Counted from the stretch's first letter, positions 1 through 10,900 are shown. The stretch is 62,969 bases of DNA from Desulfobacteraceae bacterium (GCA_004796375.1 QZLA01000298.1:1-62969); one strand, 5' to 3'. Notes: generated from the letters alone by a model not told the origin. A program made the numbers and translations.

Positions 1-514
1 AAGCCACATAGGCGTGCTGGCCGGAAACAAACACACAGGAGGGATTGTCAAGCAGCCTGACACTGCTGGCCTTAAGGGTGCCCGCGTATTGGGGATCATG
101 GGGGTCTGATACATCCACAACCGTCAGAGCGTCAGCCGTATAGGCGGCAACATAGGCATAATCACCAGCCACCTGAACACTGCCGGCACCTTTAAGGTTC
201 ACTGCATCCGTAATCTCGCCGACTAAAACAGGATTTTCAGGATCGGAGATATCCAGAATCGTCAAACTGTGCTCGGCATCAGCCGCCACATAGGCATACT
301 TGCCGGCGACATGAACACCATAGGGCCCTACAGGATCGGGGTTAGTGTAATAGTATGCGCCCTTATGCCAGGGTGGACTCACATTCACCTGGAAATTGCC
401 GGTATCCAGGGATACCACCTTGTTATTGCCGTCAAGTGTGAGTTGCGTGTCGCAATATCCAAGAGGAGCGACCCCAAAAATGAAAACCGCCAGTACAATC
501 AAAGCCTGCTTCAT
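1..514 (-). CDS. LVIVD-repeat secreted protein, N-terminal part only
   Basis: The reading frame is open from an ATG at 514 to the left edge of the window, so only the first 171 residues are seen. A GGAGGG ribosome site lies 5 bases before the start. The protein begins with a signal peptide (MKQALIVLAVFIFG, cleavage near GYCDT) and then shows repeats of the form YAYVAA...LTILDISDPENPVLVG and YAYVAAY...LTVVDVSDPHDP. These are LVIVD-type beta-propeller blades, a family found in secreted or cell-surface proteins. It is divergent from the RCC1 protein at 830. The function is unknown; a surface adhesion or scaffold role is only a guess. Confidence 0.85.
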   Translation of the reverse strand, partial: MKQALIVLAVFIFGVAPLGYCDTQLTLDGNNKVVSLDTGNFQVNVSPPWHKGAYYYTNPDPVGPYGVHVAGKYAYVAADAEHSLTILDISDPENPVLVGEITDAVNLKGAGSVQVAGDYAYVAAYTADALTVVDVSDPHDPQYAGTLKASSVRLLDNPSCVFVSGQHAYVA

Positions 515-829
515 CTTTACCCTCCAATTCTTGAGATAATAATGACATATAATTTCAGATTATTATGATGTGTTGTCCTGTTAAAATCATACTTAGATTA
601 AGATCATGGTTTTATCAACCCCAAATGTTTAAAAGGGTTTTACTTTACATCAATAGGTTCTATTGCTATGATCTTGATAATACATAATAATTGCCTGTTT
701 TCGCATGATATCTTCTATTGGATGCTGACATCTTTCGAGTAAAACCATCCATACGCATAGCTGCCATTTCTTTTTACAATCCAATCTTCCTTCAGGGGTG
801 TGTGTGACAAGATAAAAGGAGGTGCTGCT
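515..829. other. AT-rich divergent intergenic region
   Basis: This 315-base stretch separates two divergent secreted-protein genes and should hold both promoters. It is AT-rich with several runs of A and T. No hexamer pair stood out on either strand, and no convincing coding frame or RNA gene was seen. Confidence 0.4.
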
Positions 830-2920
830 TTGAAAAGAAAAACCCATACCGCAAAAAAACAAAGCTTTTCTGCTCGAAACATCGTTTACCTGATTATTGC
901 CCTTCTTCTTTCCAACTCATACGCCCTGCAGCCTGCCTGGTGTGCGTGGGTTGAGAAAAACTCAGGTACCACAGAACACCTCAGGGGCGGATGGGTGGCT
1001 CCGAATGACGCTTTATTCAGTGTGGGGGATGGCGGCAGGATCATTCGTTGTAATTCTGCAGGCTGCACTACCCTGACCTCTGGTACAACCAACTCCCTTT
1101 ACGATGTCTGGGGGACGTCCCTGAATCAGGCGGCTGCATCCGGTGTTAACACAGTGCTTTTGTATAATGGCGCATCGTGGTCTCCCATCACACCTTATAC
1201 CGGCGGTATCACCTTTGCGCCGGTGTGGATCTCCCCAAACGGCGGTTCAATCTTTGTTGCAGATACCGGGGGATTCTGGAAAGCGCTGAACCGGTACGAC
1301 ACCAATTCTGCACAATGGAATGCATTTTCCTATCTGCTCACCAGCCCGGTTCTTGCGTTTGGCGGAAAGGACAATGACGTCATTTTTATCCTGGCTACAG
1401 GAGAAATCAAGCACACGGACAACAGCTTTAATGTGACCGATATCCATACCCCGGCTGCCTCTCTCAATTTACAGGCAGCCTGGATCAACCCAACCGACAG
1501 CAGTGATGTCATTGCTGCGGATACCAACAGTACCATTTACCGTTTCAACGGCAGTTCATGGGAAGACATGAATGCATCTATTCCTTCGACTACAGACTTA
1601 TGGGGTATGGCCGGTCCCACTGGTCTGGATGTCTATGCCGTGGGAAAGAATAACAGCAACCACGGGGTGGTCTATCGCTATAATGGGTTTACCTGGTCTG
1701 CTGTAAATGTCCCGGAAGTTGCAGGTCTCATCGATGTTGCCATTGGGAGTATCTGGTGTATTGGAGAACAGGGTACGGTTCTTGCCAATCTCTCCCAAGG
1801 GGTTTCTGCCAGACTCCCCTGTGTCCGGCAGGCGTCCGCAGGGGTTTTGCACACCCAGTTTATCGGGAACGACGGCACATTATGGGCATGTGGGGATAAT
1901 TCCAATGGCAAGCTTGGCGATGGGTCAAAAATCAATCGAAACAAGCCTGTTCGGATCGGCAGCAGTAACGACTGGGCCATGGTTGCCGCAGGACTATCGC
2001 ATACCACAGCCTTGAAAAGTAACGGCACCCTATGGGCTTGGGGTGGGAATTATGATGGTCAGCTTGGAGATGGGACCACCACGGAGACCAGTTCACCCAA
2101 GCAGATCGGGACAGAATCGGACTGGGACAAGATTTCCAGTAGCGGAGCCCATGTCATGGCGATTAAAAAAAACGGTACATTGTGGGCATGGGGCAACAAC
2201 ACAAACGGTCAACTCGGGGATGGAACAACCACGCGCAGAACTTCGCCCATCCCCATCGGCACGGACACAAACTGGGCCATGGTGTCTGCCGGAACACAGC
2301 ATACCATGGCGATCAAAAAAGACGGCACGCTCTGGGCATGGGGATTGAATGCCAAAGGGCAACTCGGGGACGGGACAACAGCGGATAAACTATCACCCAC
2401 ACCCATGGGTACGGATACAGACTGGGCCATGGTTTCTGTGGGACATTCCCATACAATTGCCATTAAAAAGGACGGCTCACTCTGGGCTTGGGGATATAAT
2501 AAAAAAGGCCAGCTTGGTGATGGTACCCAGATTGACAAACTTGAACCCACCCGGATAGGATCGGGCACCAACTGGAAGCATGTCTCTGCCGGTTTATCCC
2601 ATAGCGTAGCCACAAAGAAAGATGGGTCTTATTGGGCATGGGGTTCAAACTCATATGGCCAGGTAGGAGACGGGACAACCGCAGACAAGGATACACCGAC
2701 ACAGATGAATATTCCGGCAAACGGCGGCAGCCCTTCTGCCGGGGGGATACACACCCTGATTAACACTGCCGACTTTTCCCTGTGGGGGGCTGGAGACAAC
2801 ATCTACGGGCAGCAGGGTACCGGCGTTGGGAAGAGCATTGGACCCTCTTTGATTGTGGGTCCATGCGCTACAACAACAGATCTGTTTTATTCAGCGATTT
2901 TCCTTTTATTGTCTGAGTGA
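830..2920 (+). CDS. Secreted RCC1-type beta-propeller protein
   Basis: The TTG at 830 is preferred because AAAGGAGGT sits 6 bases upstream; a GTG at 800 in the same frame has no such site. The product is 696 residues. A signal peptide (hydrophobic run [14 protein letters not shown], cleavage near WCAW) is followed by a propeller-like region with WGT and GGK motifs (about 30-330). Seven RCC1 repeats of the form [15 protein letters not shown] occupy about 340-680. RCC1 repeats make seven-bladed propellers; in bacteria such proteins are mostly exported and uncharacterised. The protein ends in a short hydrophobic tail ([11 protein letters not shown]) that resembles the end of the beta-helix protein at 20121. 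The role is unknown; surface location is inferred from the signal peptide. Confidence 0.88.
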   Translation: MKRKTHTAKKQSFSARNIVYLIIALLLSNSYALQPAWCAWVEKNSGTTEHLRGGWVAPNDALFSVGDGGRIIRCNSAGCTTLTSGTTNSLYDVWGTSLNQAAASGVNTVLLYNGASWSPITPYTGGITFAPVWISPNGGSIFVADTGGFWKALNRYDTNSAQWNAFSYLLTSPVLAFGGKDNDVIFILATGEIKHTDNSFNVTDIHTPAASLNLQAAWINPTDSSDVIAADTNSTIYRFNGSSWEDMNASIPSTTDLWGMAGPTGLDVYAVGKNNSNHGVVYRYNGFTWSAVNVPEVAGLIDVAIGSIWCIGEQGTVLANLSQGVSARLPCVRQASAGVLHTQFIGNDGTLWACGDNSNGKLGDGSKINRNKPVRIGSSNDWAMVAAGLSHTTALKSNGTLWAWGGNYDGQLGDGTTTETSSPKQIGTESDWDKISSSGAHVMAIKKNGTLWAWGNNTNGQLGDGTTTRRTSPIPIGTDTNWAMVSAGTQHTMAIKKDGTLWAWGLNAKGQLGDGTTADKLSPTPMGTDTDWAMVSVGHSHTIAIKKDGSLWAWGYNKKGQLGDGTQIDKLEPTRIGSGTNWKHVSAGLSHSVATKKDGSYWAWGSNSYGQVGDGTTADKDTPTQMNIPANGGSPSAGGIHTLINTADFSLWGAGDNIYGQQGTGVGKSIGPSLIVGPCATTTDLFYSAIFLLLSE
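1860..2858 (+). repeat. Seven in-register 150-bp coding repeats (RCC1 blades)
   Basis: The codons for LWAWG or LWGAG recur at 1884, 2034, 2184, 2334, 2484, 2634 and 2784, that is every 150 bases with no insertions or deletions. Long stretches such as the one encoding DWAMVSAG are nearly identical between copies at the DNA level, which suggests recent duplication or gene conversion. Confidence 0.85.
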
Positions 2921-2977
2921 TTGAGGCTGTTAGCAGGCCTTTCAGTGATGATCGGTGCCTGTCCGATGGCAATATGC

Positions 2978-4918
2978 TCAGGTTGCCTTGAATCTCCTGA
3001 CCCGTCTTTGAAGCCGTCGGATCAAACTGGAATCGTATTCTCCGGCATATTGAAGACGGATATACAGAGTGATGATCTCATCAATCTCTTCTTGTCTTTC
3101 AGCAAACCGTCTTTTGAGCATTTTCTGGTAATCCATCGGCCCCATGGATGGTCTTCTTTTACATCCGGCCTTTTCCATTCTTGCACAAAATCTGTTGTAA
3201 GCATGGGTGACCGGGTCTTTTTTAATTCGGGAAACGTGGGTTCTGATCAATGGGAAGGCAGCGATCGGCAGAATGATTACAAATAACAGCACAAGAAGGG
3301 TTCTGGCCTGGTGAAACCATCCTTTGACTCTAAGTCCCAGCCGTTCCAGCAGTGCACGCTGTTCAGCAAAGGAATATCCCATGAACCACACATCCCATCT
3401 GGCGTTCAGGGCGTCCCATAGAAGTCCGACCTGCTTGATGTAGTGTCTGACACCTTTTTGACCATAACCAAGAAACGCGGGTAGTTCGTCTGCACTGACC
3501 GAGCCGGCCACTCCCTGGCTGATGCGTTCCGGTGCAACTGCAGAGGTGGGATCAACCCTTACCCAGCCCCGGTTCTCGATCCAGACCTCTGCCCAGGCAT
3601 GGGCATTTGACTGGCTCACCACGAGATAATTGCCGTAGGGATTTAACGCGCCTCCGAGATATCCGCCCACCACCCGGGCCGGTACTCCCGCCCCTCTTAC
3701 CAGCACCGCAAAAGATGACGCAAAGTGCTCGCAGAATCCTTTGCGGGATTCAAACAGAAACGCATCAACAGGATCCCCGGTGAGCAGAGGCGGCTTCAGG
3801 GTATAGGCAAAACCGTTTTCCCCAATATAAGACAGTGCGCCTGCAACGATGCCTTCCGGAGTATCATATTTATCTTTAAGAAACCGGGAAAGGGCCTGGG
3901 TTTTTGGGTTTCTATTGTCAGGCAGGGCAAGATTTCGCATCTTTTCTTTATGGCTCAGATCCCCGGTATTATAGCTCAGATAGGATTTGAGACGAAAATG
4001 CTTTTTCCGCCTCAGGTTTCGTCTAAGCCGCAACGTATGATCCCTCATGAGCATGAGGTCATCATTGGGGGTTAAAAGCGGCAGGTCTAAAGCAAACATC
4101 CATTTTCGGCCATGGGCAGGAAGTATGATTTCATAGTCCACTATCTTTTTACCCTGGGGCATTTGACGCAGCAAGGCCTGGGACGGTATGCTTTTCCAGC
4201 CAGTACCGTTGAAATGCTGGAAAACAACCCCTCTGAAGTAGAGATGGTTTTCATTTGGAGTCTCGCTGGTGAAGTAGACCCTGAATGCAGTTTCATTGCT
4301 TTTAATCAGGGTGGCCACATCCCCCATCTGAAGACGCTCGGAAAACCCGGAGATCCCAAGGGGCGATCTTGTCAGCCCCCAAAAGCTTCCCTGGATTCTT
4401 GGAAAGAGCAAGAACAGCACTATCATAAGGGGCAGTGACTGCAGCAGGATTTTTGATGCCAGAGACACGTTCTGTTTAGGTGTACCACCCGGGTGATTAA
4501 TGTGAATCAGTACCGCAGTGGTAATCAGAACCGAGAAAAACAGATAGATGATTATGCTCAGATTTTCAAACTGGAAAAGGCTTGCGATCACGATAAAATA
4601 GGCAAGAAAAACCGTAATCATCCTGTCCCGGTGACCCTTCACCTCAAAGGGCTTAAGGGCAGCCATGACAGCGAGCAAACTGACAAATGCTTTCCCGTCC
4701 AGAATCTTCCTGAAATAGAGGAGTAGAAAGAAAAGCCCCAGCAGCGCGAGACCATAACTTACATATCGGCCGGGCCAGGGCCAGCTGTTTCGTTCTGCAG
4801 CCACGGCATACCCCCAGAAACAGGCGCACCAGAGAGACACCCAGACGGGAAGCATGATCACCTGGGGAAGCAGGGCAACGGCCATGGCAAGGATTAATGG
4901 CGAAAGATTTTGCTTCAT
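2978..4918 (-). CDS. TgpA-like membrane transglutaminase
   Basis: The product is 646 residues. The N-terminal half has several membrane segments (about 1-200, DUF3488-like), then a periplasmic transglutaminase core, one more membrane helix (LLVLLFVIILPIAAFPLI) and a cytosolic tail (DUF4129-like position). The catalytic triad is visible: Cys in GFCEHFA (about 394), His in NAHAWAEVW (about 438) and Asp in VDPTSA (about 454). TgpA of Pseudomonas is an essential inner-membrane protein with a periplasmic transglutaminase domain; the substrate is unknown. The start overlaps the stop of the DUF58 gene by ATGA, with GAGGAAAA upstream, so translation is probably coupled. It is the last gene of a MoxR-DUF58-transglutaminase operon, a very common arrangement. 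Confidence 0.9.
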   Translation of the reverse strand: MKQNLSPLILAMAVALLPQVIMLPVWVSLWCACFWGYAVAAERNSWPWPGRYVSYGLALLGLFFLLLYFRKILDGKAFVSLLAVMAALKPFEVKGHRDRMITVFLAYFIVIASLFQFENLSIIIYLFFSVLITTAVLIHINHPGGTPKQNVSLASKILLQSLPLMIVLFLLFPRIQGSFWGLTRSPLGISGFSERLQMGDVATLIKSNETAFRVYFTSETPNENHLYFRGVVFQHFNGTGWKSIPSQALLRQMPQGKKIVDYEIILPAHGRKWMFALDLPLLTPNDDLMLMRDHTLRLRRNLRRKKHFRLKSYLSYNTGDLSHKEKMRNLALPDNRNPKTQALSRFLKDKYDTPEGIVAGALSYIGENGFAYTLKPPLLTGDPVDAFLFESRKGFCEHFASSFAVLVRGAGVPARVVGGYLGGALNPYGNYLVVSQSNAHAWAEVWIENRGWVRVDPTSAVAPERISQGVAGSVSADELPAFLGYGQKGVRHYIKQVGLLWDALNARWDVWFMGYSFAEQRALLERLGLRVKGWFHQARTLLVLLFVIILPIAAFPLIRTHVSRIKKDPVTHAYNRFCARMEKAGCKRRPSMGPMDYQKMLKRRFAERQEEIDEIITLYIRLQYAGEYDSSLIRRLQRRVRRFKAT

Positions 4919-5844
4919 TGCTCATTTTCCTCATAAAGGGCCAGCGCTTTCAAGCATGTTTTTTCATGGAGATCACCCGTATTCTGCTCAATCAATACCC
5001 CGGGAATTCTGAGACCAAACGCCTGCTTTCTTTGATTTGCAGTCAGTACGCCATGGCAAAGAAGTCCGAGCCTTTTCTCCGCATCGATATCCTTGAGCAG
5101 GTGCCAGTCCAGCATCACTGCCTGTCCACCGGTTCCGGTGTATGTTTTGGTGACCAATCCCCTGCCCCTGGAAAACGCTTTCCAGAAAATTCTTCCCATT
5201 GAGTCTCCCGGGCGATAGGCTCTTAGATCGTTGAAGTCTTCAACCCCTGAGGATTGTTCCTGCTGGCCGGACCGATTGACCTGGTTTGATGCTCCGGCTC
5301 CCTTTTCAAATGACGCCGCAATGGGTGACGGATAGACCAGGCATTCAATGTCCGGTTTAAATCTGGACCAGCCATAAAAAAGACCCAAGGGGTAACGGGA
5401 TGTGACCAATAAAGACTCGGGTATGAGAACCCCCCTTCGGATTGTCGGGACACTCAACAGTAAGCTGTTTATGCGGCCCGATTCGATATCAGTGGTAACA
5501 TCTTCTCCCGTTTCCAACTGGAAACGGATTGAAAATCTGTCATTGCCCGCAGATTTGATGAAAAGCTCAAAAACAGCGATTTCGCCGGCAAAAACAGATT
5601 GGGCCCTCCCTGAAACAATCGTTAACCCTGCAAGGTTTTTGTAGGTGTGAAAAATGGAAATAAACGCCATGCTTCCCAGCAGGAAGGTGAGCAAGAACCC
5701 CAGGTTGTTATTGTAGTTCACGGCCCCGACGAGCATACCGGCAAGTATGGTCAAAAACACCAGTCCCAGTGCAGTCGGCAGGATGTAGATCTGTCGCCGC
5801 ATAAGTTCTACCGGAAGCGGCCGTGATGGGAGGTTGCGTTTCAT
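4915..5844 (-). CDS. DUF58 family protein (MoxR partner)
   Basis: The product is 309 residues with two membrane helices near the N-terminus (about 17-60), then a cytosolic DUF58 domain with the family signature GVEDFNDLRAYRPGD followed by IFWKAFSRG (about 195-225). DUF58 proteins accompany MoxR AAA+ ATPases and are related to von Willebrand factor A folds; the biochemical role is poorly known. The gene follows moxR by 8 bases and overlaps the transglutaminase gene by 4 bases. Confidence 0.9.
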   Translation of the reverse strand: MKRNLPSRPLPVELMRRQIYILPTALGLVFLTILAGMLVGAVNYNNNLGFLLTFLLGSMAFISIFHTYKNLAGLTIVSGRAQSVFAGEIAVFELFIKSAGNDRFSIRFQLETGEDVTTDIESGRINSLLLSVPTIRRGVLIPESLLVTSRYPLGLFYGWSRFKPDIECLVYPSPIAASFEKGAGASNQVNRSGQQEQSSGVEDFNDLRAYRPGDSMGRIFWKAFSRGRGLVTKTYTGTGGQAVMLDWHLLKDIDAEKRLGLLCHGVLTANQRKQAFGLRIPGVLIEQNTGDLHEKTCLKALALYEENEQ

Positions 5845-5852
5845 TTTATCAA

Positions 5853-6770
5853 TCAGGGAACCGCTACCTCCTGGAACAGTGTGTCAAACATCTCTTTTGG
5901 AAATCCCCGCAAATCTTCGGAAGAACTCACCCGGTGGCTGACCACCCAATAGAACACCGCCTGTATGTCTTCGGGCAAAACATGATCACGACCATGGAGA
6001 AAGGCCCAGGACTTCGCCGTCTGGAGCACACCCAGCCCGGCGCGTGGAGAAAGCCCCACATGAAAATGGGGTGCGGTACGGGTAAATTCCAAAAGATCCT
6101 GGAGGTATTCAAGCAGCGAATCAGAAACAAATACAGTGCCGATATTTTCCTGCATGGACTTCACATCATCTCGGGTAAGGTTGGTATTCATTTCAGAAAG
6201 CGTTTTTTTCGTGGATTCGCCTTTCAGCAGTCTTCGTTCTGCTTCTCTGCCCGGGTATCCCAGTTCAATTCTCATCAGAAACCGGTCCAGTTGAGATTCG
6301 GGAAGCGGATAAGTCCCTGAATGCTCGAGTGGATTTTGCGTAGCAATGACAAAAAAGGGATCATGAAGTGGCCGGGTCTGGCCCTCCACAGTGACCTGAT
6401 GCTCCTCCATGGCCTCCAGCAAAGCGCTCTGGGTTTTGGGGGTCGCACGATTGATCTCGTCAGCCAGCAGCACCTGTGTAAACACCGGTCCCTTGTGAAA
6501 GGTAAAGGAGCCGCTTTTCTGTTCAAATACGGAAACCCCTAATATATCACCGGGTAGCATGTCGCTGGTGCACTGGATCCTCTGGAATTCCAGCCCCAGT
6601 GAAATAGAAAGCGCCTTGGCCAGTGTGGTTTTGCCAATACCAGGGATGTCCTCTATCAATAGATGGCCTCTTGCAAATAGGCAGGCCAGGGCAAGCCGTA
6701 TCTGCTCTTTCTTACCCAGGACCACCTTTCCAACCTGTTCGACAATATTTTCAAAAGGGTCAGCAAGCAT
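5853..6770 (-). CDS. MoxR-family AAA+ ATPase (first copy)
   Basis: The product is 305 residues, normal for MoxR. Walker A is GIGKTTLA (about 45), Walker B is LLADEINRATPKTQ (about 105), sensor 1 is in FVIATQNPLEHSGTYPLPE, and the lid domain contains SPRAGLGVLQTAK. MoxR ATPases act as chaperone-like remodelers for substrates handled with DUF58 or VWA partners. AAAGGAAAG precedes the ATG. It heads the three-gene operon with DUF58 and transglutaminase genes. A second MoxR, at 45819, belongs to a different operon and is not closely similar. Confidence 0.93.
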   Translation of the reverse strand: MLADPFENIVEQVGKVVLGKKEQIRLALACLFARGHLLIEDIPGIGKTTLAKALSISLGLEFQRIQCTSDMLPGDILGVSVFEQKSGSFTFHKGPVFTQVLLADEINRATPKTQSALLEAMEEHQVTVEGQTRPLHDPFFVIATQNPLEHSGTYPLPESQLDRFLMRIELGYPGREAERRLLKGESTKKTLSEMNTNLTRDDVKSMQENIGTVFVSDSLLEYLQDLLEFTRTAPHFHVGLSPRAGLGVLQTAKSWAFLHGRDHVLPEDIQAVFYWVVSHRVSSSEDLRGFPKEMFDTLFQEVAVP

Positions 6771-6841
6771 ATATCTTTCCTTTAAATATCAGAATGTTAA
6801 ATATATCAGACCTTGTTTGGCGTGTTTAAAAATATACGGCA

Positions 6842-6872
6842 ATTATAGGAATAGGCACCCGCTTTTTGTCAA
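6842..6872 (-). promoter_or_regulatory. Sigma-70 promoter of the first MoxR operon
   Basis: Read on the minus strand, TTGACA (6872-6867) and TATAAT (6847-6842) both match consensus perfectly, though the spacer is 19 bases, longer than the usual 17. It lies about 70 bases before the moxR start. The remaining part of the 6771-7072 divergent gap also has a plus-strand TATAAT at 6886 without a good -35 box; it may serve the CsgG-like gene. Confidence 0.6.
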
Positions 6873-7072
6873 GCCTAACCTGAATTATAATGCTTTTAAA
6901 ACAGAGGTCCGTTCCAAGGTAATTGCCTGACCTCTTTTTTCTTGTTTTTTCTGATTTCAGGTGGTATCTCAAAGTTATAGGTTCCATTTTCGTGCGAAGA
7001 GCCATTTCGCAACCAAAGTTAGAGGTTTCAAACATTTATCATGAAACTATAGGTGGGTTGGGGGTAAATATC

Positions 7073-7804
7073 ATGTATAGATCCAAACTGACACTGGGGT
7101 TTATTATCTGTCTGTTTTTTTTGTTGATTCAAGGCTGCGTTGAGAAACAGTATGTAACGACGTTTGCACCTCCGGATCCTGAACAGGACCGCTTGGACAT
7201 GAGTTACAACGGCCCGAGGGCGAACATCGCTGTTGGAGATTTTACCGTAAAGGCCAGGGGTTCCAGCCGGTATATCGGCGACGGCCTCAGGGAGATGCTC
7301 CAGACCGCCCTGTTTGAATCGAACCGGTTCTATGTGCTTGACCGGATGGACACCATGGGACTGGCCGCGGAACAAAAGCTGAGCTACTCTAAAATGGCCA
7401 AACGCGACTCTGTAAAACTTGGCGCCCAGATGGAGGTTGCTGAACTGATGTTTTACGGTACGGTCAGTGAATTCGAGGCAGAGGCCAGCGGTGCCGGTCT
7501 CAAGGCCTCTGCATCCGGACTGCCGGCCTCGGCCGAAGTCGGCGGAAAGAATGCTCACATGGCCATTGATATCCGAGTGGTTGACGTGGCGTCCGGAAAG
7601 CTGGTCGGTGCCAGACGTATTGCCGGTTCTGCAGCATCATACAAAGCGGTAGCCGGTACCCGTATTGGCGGTGGTTCATCCGAAATGCCCATCAGCCTGG
7701 GTGCTTATAAAAACACCCCCATGGAGCTGGCGATCAGGGACTGCATCTACCGTTCAGTGATCTATGCCTGTAAATACCTGCCCGGGAGCTATTTCAGGCA
7801 CTAA
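7073..7804 (+). CDS. CsgG-like outer-membrane lipoprotein (first copy)
   Basis: The ATG at 7073 is chosen because it begins directly with a lipoprotein signal (LTLGFIICLFFLLIQGC); the longer frame back to 6923 adds 50 residues that hide the signal. The product is 243 residues with lipobox LIQGC. The CsgG family pattern is clear: NIAVGDFTV, GDGLREMLQTALFESNRF, VLDRMD, and the strand region around DIRVVDVASGKLVGA. CsgG forms the nonameric outer-membrane channel for curli subunits. Many CsgG-like proteins outside curli operons have unknown cargo. No CsgA, B, E or F homologue is recognised nearby, so this is a curli-unrelated use. A paralogue is at 12241; both end in a NTPxELxIRDCIxRxV...YFxH pattern. 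Confidence 0.85.
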   Translation: MYRSKLTLGFIICLFFLLIQGCVEKQYVTTFAPPDPEQDRLDMSYNGPRANIAVGDFTVKARGSSRYIGDGLREMLQTALFESNRFYVLDRMDTMGLAAEQKLSYSKMAKRDSVKLGAQMEVAELMFYGTVSEFEAEASGAGLKASASGLPASAEVGGKNAHMAIDIRVVDVASGKLVGARRIAGSAASYKAVAGTRIGGGSSEMPISLGAYKNTPMELAIRDCIYRSVIYACKYLPGSYFRH

Positions 7805-7919
7805 CCTGAGCGGCATAAGACATCTGCTCCCATGGAAACGTCATTCTAAATAAAATATTTTTTTGATCTGAGTCATTGCGGGTTGGCGAAGTTGCTTTTT
7901 AAAATCAATTATAGAGGAA

Positions 7920-10900
7920 TTGGACAAGAAAGCGATGCAACACCGAGGGTTAAAAGGAATTTTCATTGGATCTGACAGTTGTTTCCCCGTCAGATTTACC
8001 AAACTTATATCCATCCTGTTAATGGTCGTATGCATCATCATCCCTGCGGCCCCGGGATCTGTAAATGGATCTTCTGCGGATCTGTCACACCTCTTCGGTG
8101 GGTATACATGTGGTAAGATCAAAGGCTGGGCACAATCCAGCCCGGAAATGCTTTACAAAATGTGGGCAAACAGTGGATATCTTGGAAGCAACTCCGATCT
8201 GGCCACCGACATTATCATCCGGGGGGACCTGCATACCATTCTCGAGCATGTCGGTGATTACGTCACGATAATCCAGGGATTGGATGAGGTGGCCAACGGC
8301 ACCTGGGAAAACGTGGGTAAAATATTTGCCGGCTGGCTCATGGACAAGGTGCTTGATCCGGCAACGCTTGGTTCCGGCATCCCCGGAGCCGTCTGGACCG
8401 TATGCAAGTCACTCAATGATTTTGCCGTTGCCCTGAATGCTGAAATCCTTGACCTGAATCTCAAAACCTTTGCCAACATGACCGATAAGCAGTATGCCCA
8501 GCAGCATGGCACCGCCTATTACCCACAGCTGCTCGGCCCCAATAACGTTGATTACTTTTTGAATGATTTCCTGAAGATCGACGAAAGCACGGGTTTGATG
8601 ACAAACCTGAGAAAAAAGCGGACCGCATTTTATGAATATGTCAAGGTCAAGCTGGGGTATAAAAATTTCCCGCCCATGAACAAATGGCGTGACCCTAAAA
8701 ACTGGAACATGGTCCGGTCTGCGGCCAGAAGTATGTTGAACGATGTGGCCGCGATTGCTGAAAAACAGCGCAAGTTCAGGCAGCTCCAGGAAGACCTGAA
8801 AAAACATGTCGAGCGGCTCAAACAGGAGCATGCGATCCTGAGCACGTTCCAGTCCCTCAGGAACCAGATCCTGGCCATGTCCTGCCTGGACGCCCCGTCA
8901 AAAGACTGCCTGAGCGTATACAACAAGGTGCTTTCCGCACTTGCAGACCTGGCAGCGGATGCAGGCGATATCAAAGCAGCCGGTTCAGCAGCACTGGACA
9001 GTATGAAGCAGCGGCTGATCAGCCTGAACAAACTCATCGAAGGAATGGACAAACGCCTTGATGAAGCATATAAAAAACAGGTCCAGCAATATTGCAAGTC
9101 TGTCAATGAGAAGCTGGTACCATTGAATAAAACCATTTCAATGGCAAAATCCGCCAATCCTAAAATCGCTGCCCGGGCTGTTCAGGCCAAAGGATTCAGG
9201 GATAAAGCCTGTAATACAAAAGACCTTGAAGAGGCCAAGGGTGAGGCGGTTTCAGCAAAAGACGCCGCCGATGAGGCCTACCTGTTTTCCCAGAGCATCC
9301 CGCTGCTGCCAAAGGATCTGAGCAGTTTTTTACCGCCTGAACCGCTGAACATTGCCGGTGCTAAAAGTGAGTTGGAAGGCATCAACTATGAGGTGACGTC
9401 ACTCGAGCAAAGTGTGCTGGAGAATTTCAAAAAGTGGGAAGCATTCCGTGGATCGGCCGCCAGTGTGAAACAATTGCTGGGAACCTTCAAGACAGCCTGT
9501 TCAGGTGATACCATGATCCAGGGTGTAGCGGCCTCGGTGCTGGCCGGCCGGTTTGAGGGGCAGCTTTCCCAGATCGAAGCACAGGTTCCGGATATCCGCT
9601 TTGAAAAAAACATGGCAGCCGGGTTCAAGCGCAGATACGCCGATCTCTCAACCTATTTAACCAATCTTGAGAAACGCCATGATGAATACCGCGCATGCCT
9701 CAAGGATTTACCGGATACAACGGATTTAGTTGCTGAAGCCAAAAACCTGATTGCAGAGGCAGAAAAAAATGTAACTGCAGCAGAAAAATATGCCAGGGAG
9801 GCCCAGGCCTGTGTAGAAAAATTAAAATCACAGCCGGAATGCGGGCCTAATGAGGAAGTGAATGCCGATGGAAAGTGTGTCTGTAAATCCGGATTCACCG
9901 AAAAGGACGGCAAGTGCGTCCCCATCTGCGGGCCTAACGAAGAGCTGAATGCTGATGATAAGTGTGTCTGTAAATCCGGTTTCACTGAAAAGGATGGCAG
10001 GTGCGTCCCGATCTGCGGGCCCAACGAAGAGCTGAATGCTGATGATAAATGTGTCTGCAAATCCGGCTTCACCGAAAAAGACGGTAACTGCGTTCCCGTC
10101 TGCGAGCCCAATGAAGAACTCAACGCGGATGGGAAGTGTGTCTGCAAGGACGGTTATACCAGAAAAGACGGTAATTGTGTAAAGAAACCAGAGTGCGAGC
10201 AAAATGATGACTGCCCATCTGGAAAAGTGTGTGAGAACGGGGTTTGCGTAGAAGGACCTGAGTGCCTGGACGATGGGGACTGTCCCAAAGACCATGTCTG
10301 CAAGGGCGGCAAATGTAAATACCAGGAACCCACGGGATGCCGCTCCGACAGCGATTGTGCCCAGGGGTATGTCTGCAATACCAAAACCGGGGACTGCATC
10401 TCGCCCTTTGATGATGATTATGATGATTTCACCGATACCCAGGGCAACCGCGATGATCAAAGGAGCCAGCAGCGTGCCGACCAGTCGACGGACGACCAGA
10501 ATGTCGGCGGCGGCGGATATACCGGAGATGACCTGGGTCAGGATCTTGGCGATACCCATGACCGGGTATCCAAAGACTGCGATAAGAACTCTGACTGTCC
10601 TTCCGGACATATATGTGACAACGGCGAATGCATCCGGAAACCCGGATGCACCTCTGATAGTGATTGTAAAGGCGACCACGTTTGCGTCAATGGAAAATGC
10701 GTGGATAAAAAGTGTACCAGTGACGCGGACTGTCCCAAGGATCATGTGTGCCAGAACGGCAAGTGTTCGAAAAAGACACCTTCCTGCAAGAGTGATTCAG
10801 ATTGTCCCAAGGATCATGTCTGCCAGAATGGCAACTGTGTTCCCAAAACACCGGCCAAGCCGGACCGGCTGGCGATCAGCCCGCCCAACAAGGTGATTAC

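Noticed and set aside
2921-3286. Plus-strand frame of 121 codons after the RCC1 gene
   Set aside because: It is antisense to the C-terminal part of the transglutaminase gene and has no ribosome site.
6923-7072. Upstream extension of the first CsgG-like gene
   Set aside because: The extra 50 residues would bury the lipoprotein signal; the ATG at 7073 gives an immediate signal and lipobox.
9840-10187. Repeats taken as a CRISPR array
   Set aside because: The unit is 87 bases without spacers, in frame, and encodes cysteine repeats; no cas genes are present.
9828-10745. Minus-strand open frame of 305 codons opposite the giant secreted protein
   Set aside because: It mirrors the tandem repeats of the plus-strand gene and has repeated Ile/Val/Phe-rich stretches only because of codon mirroring.
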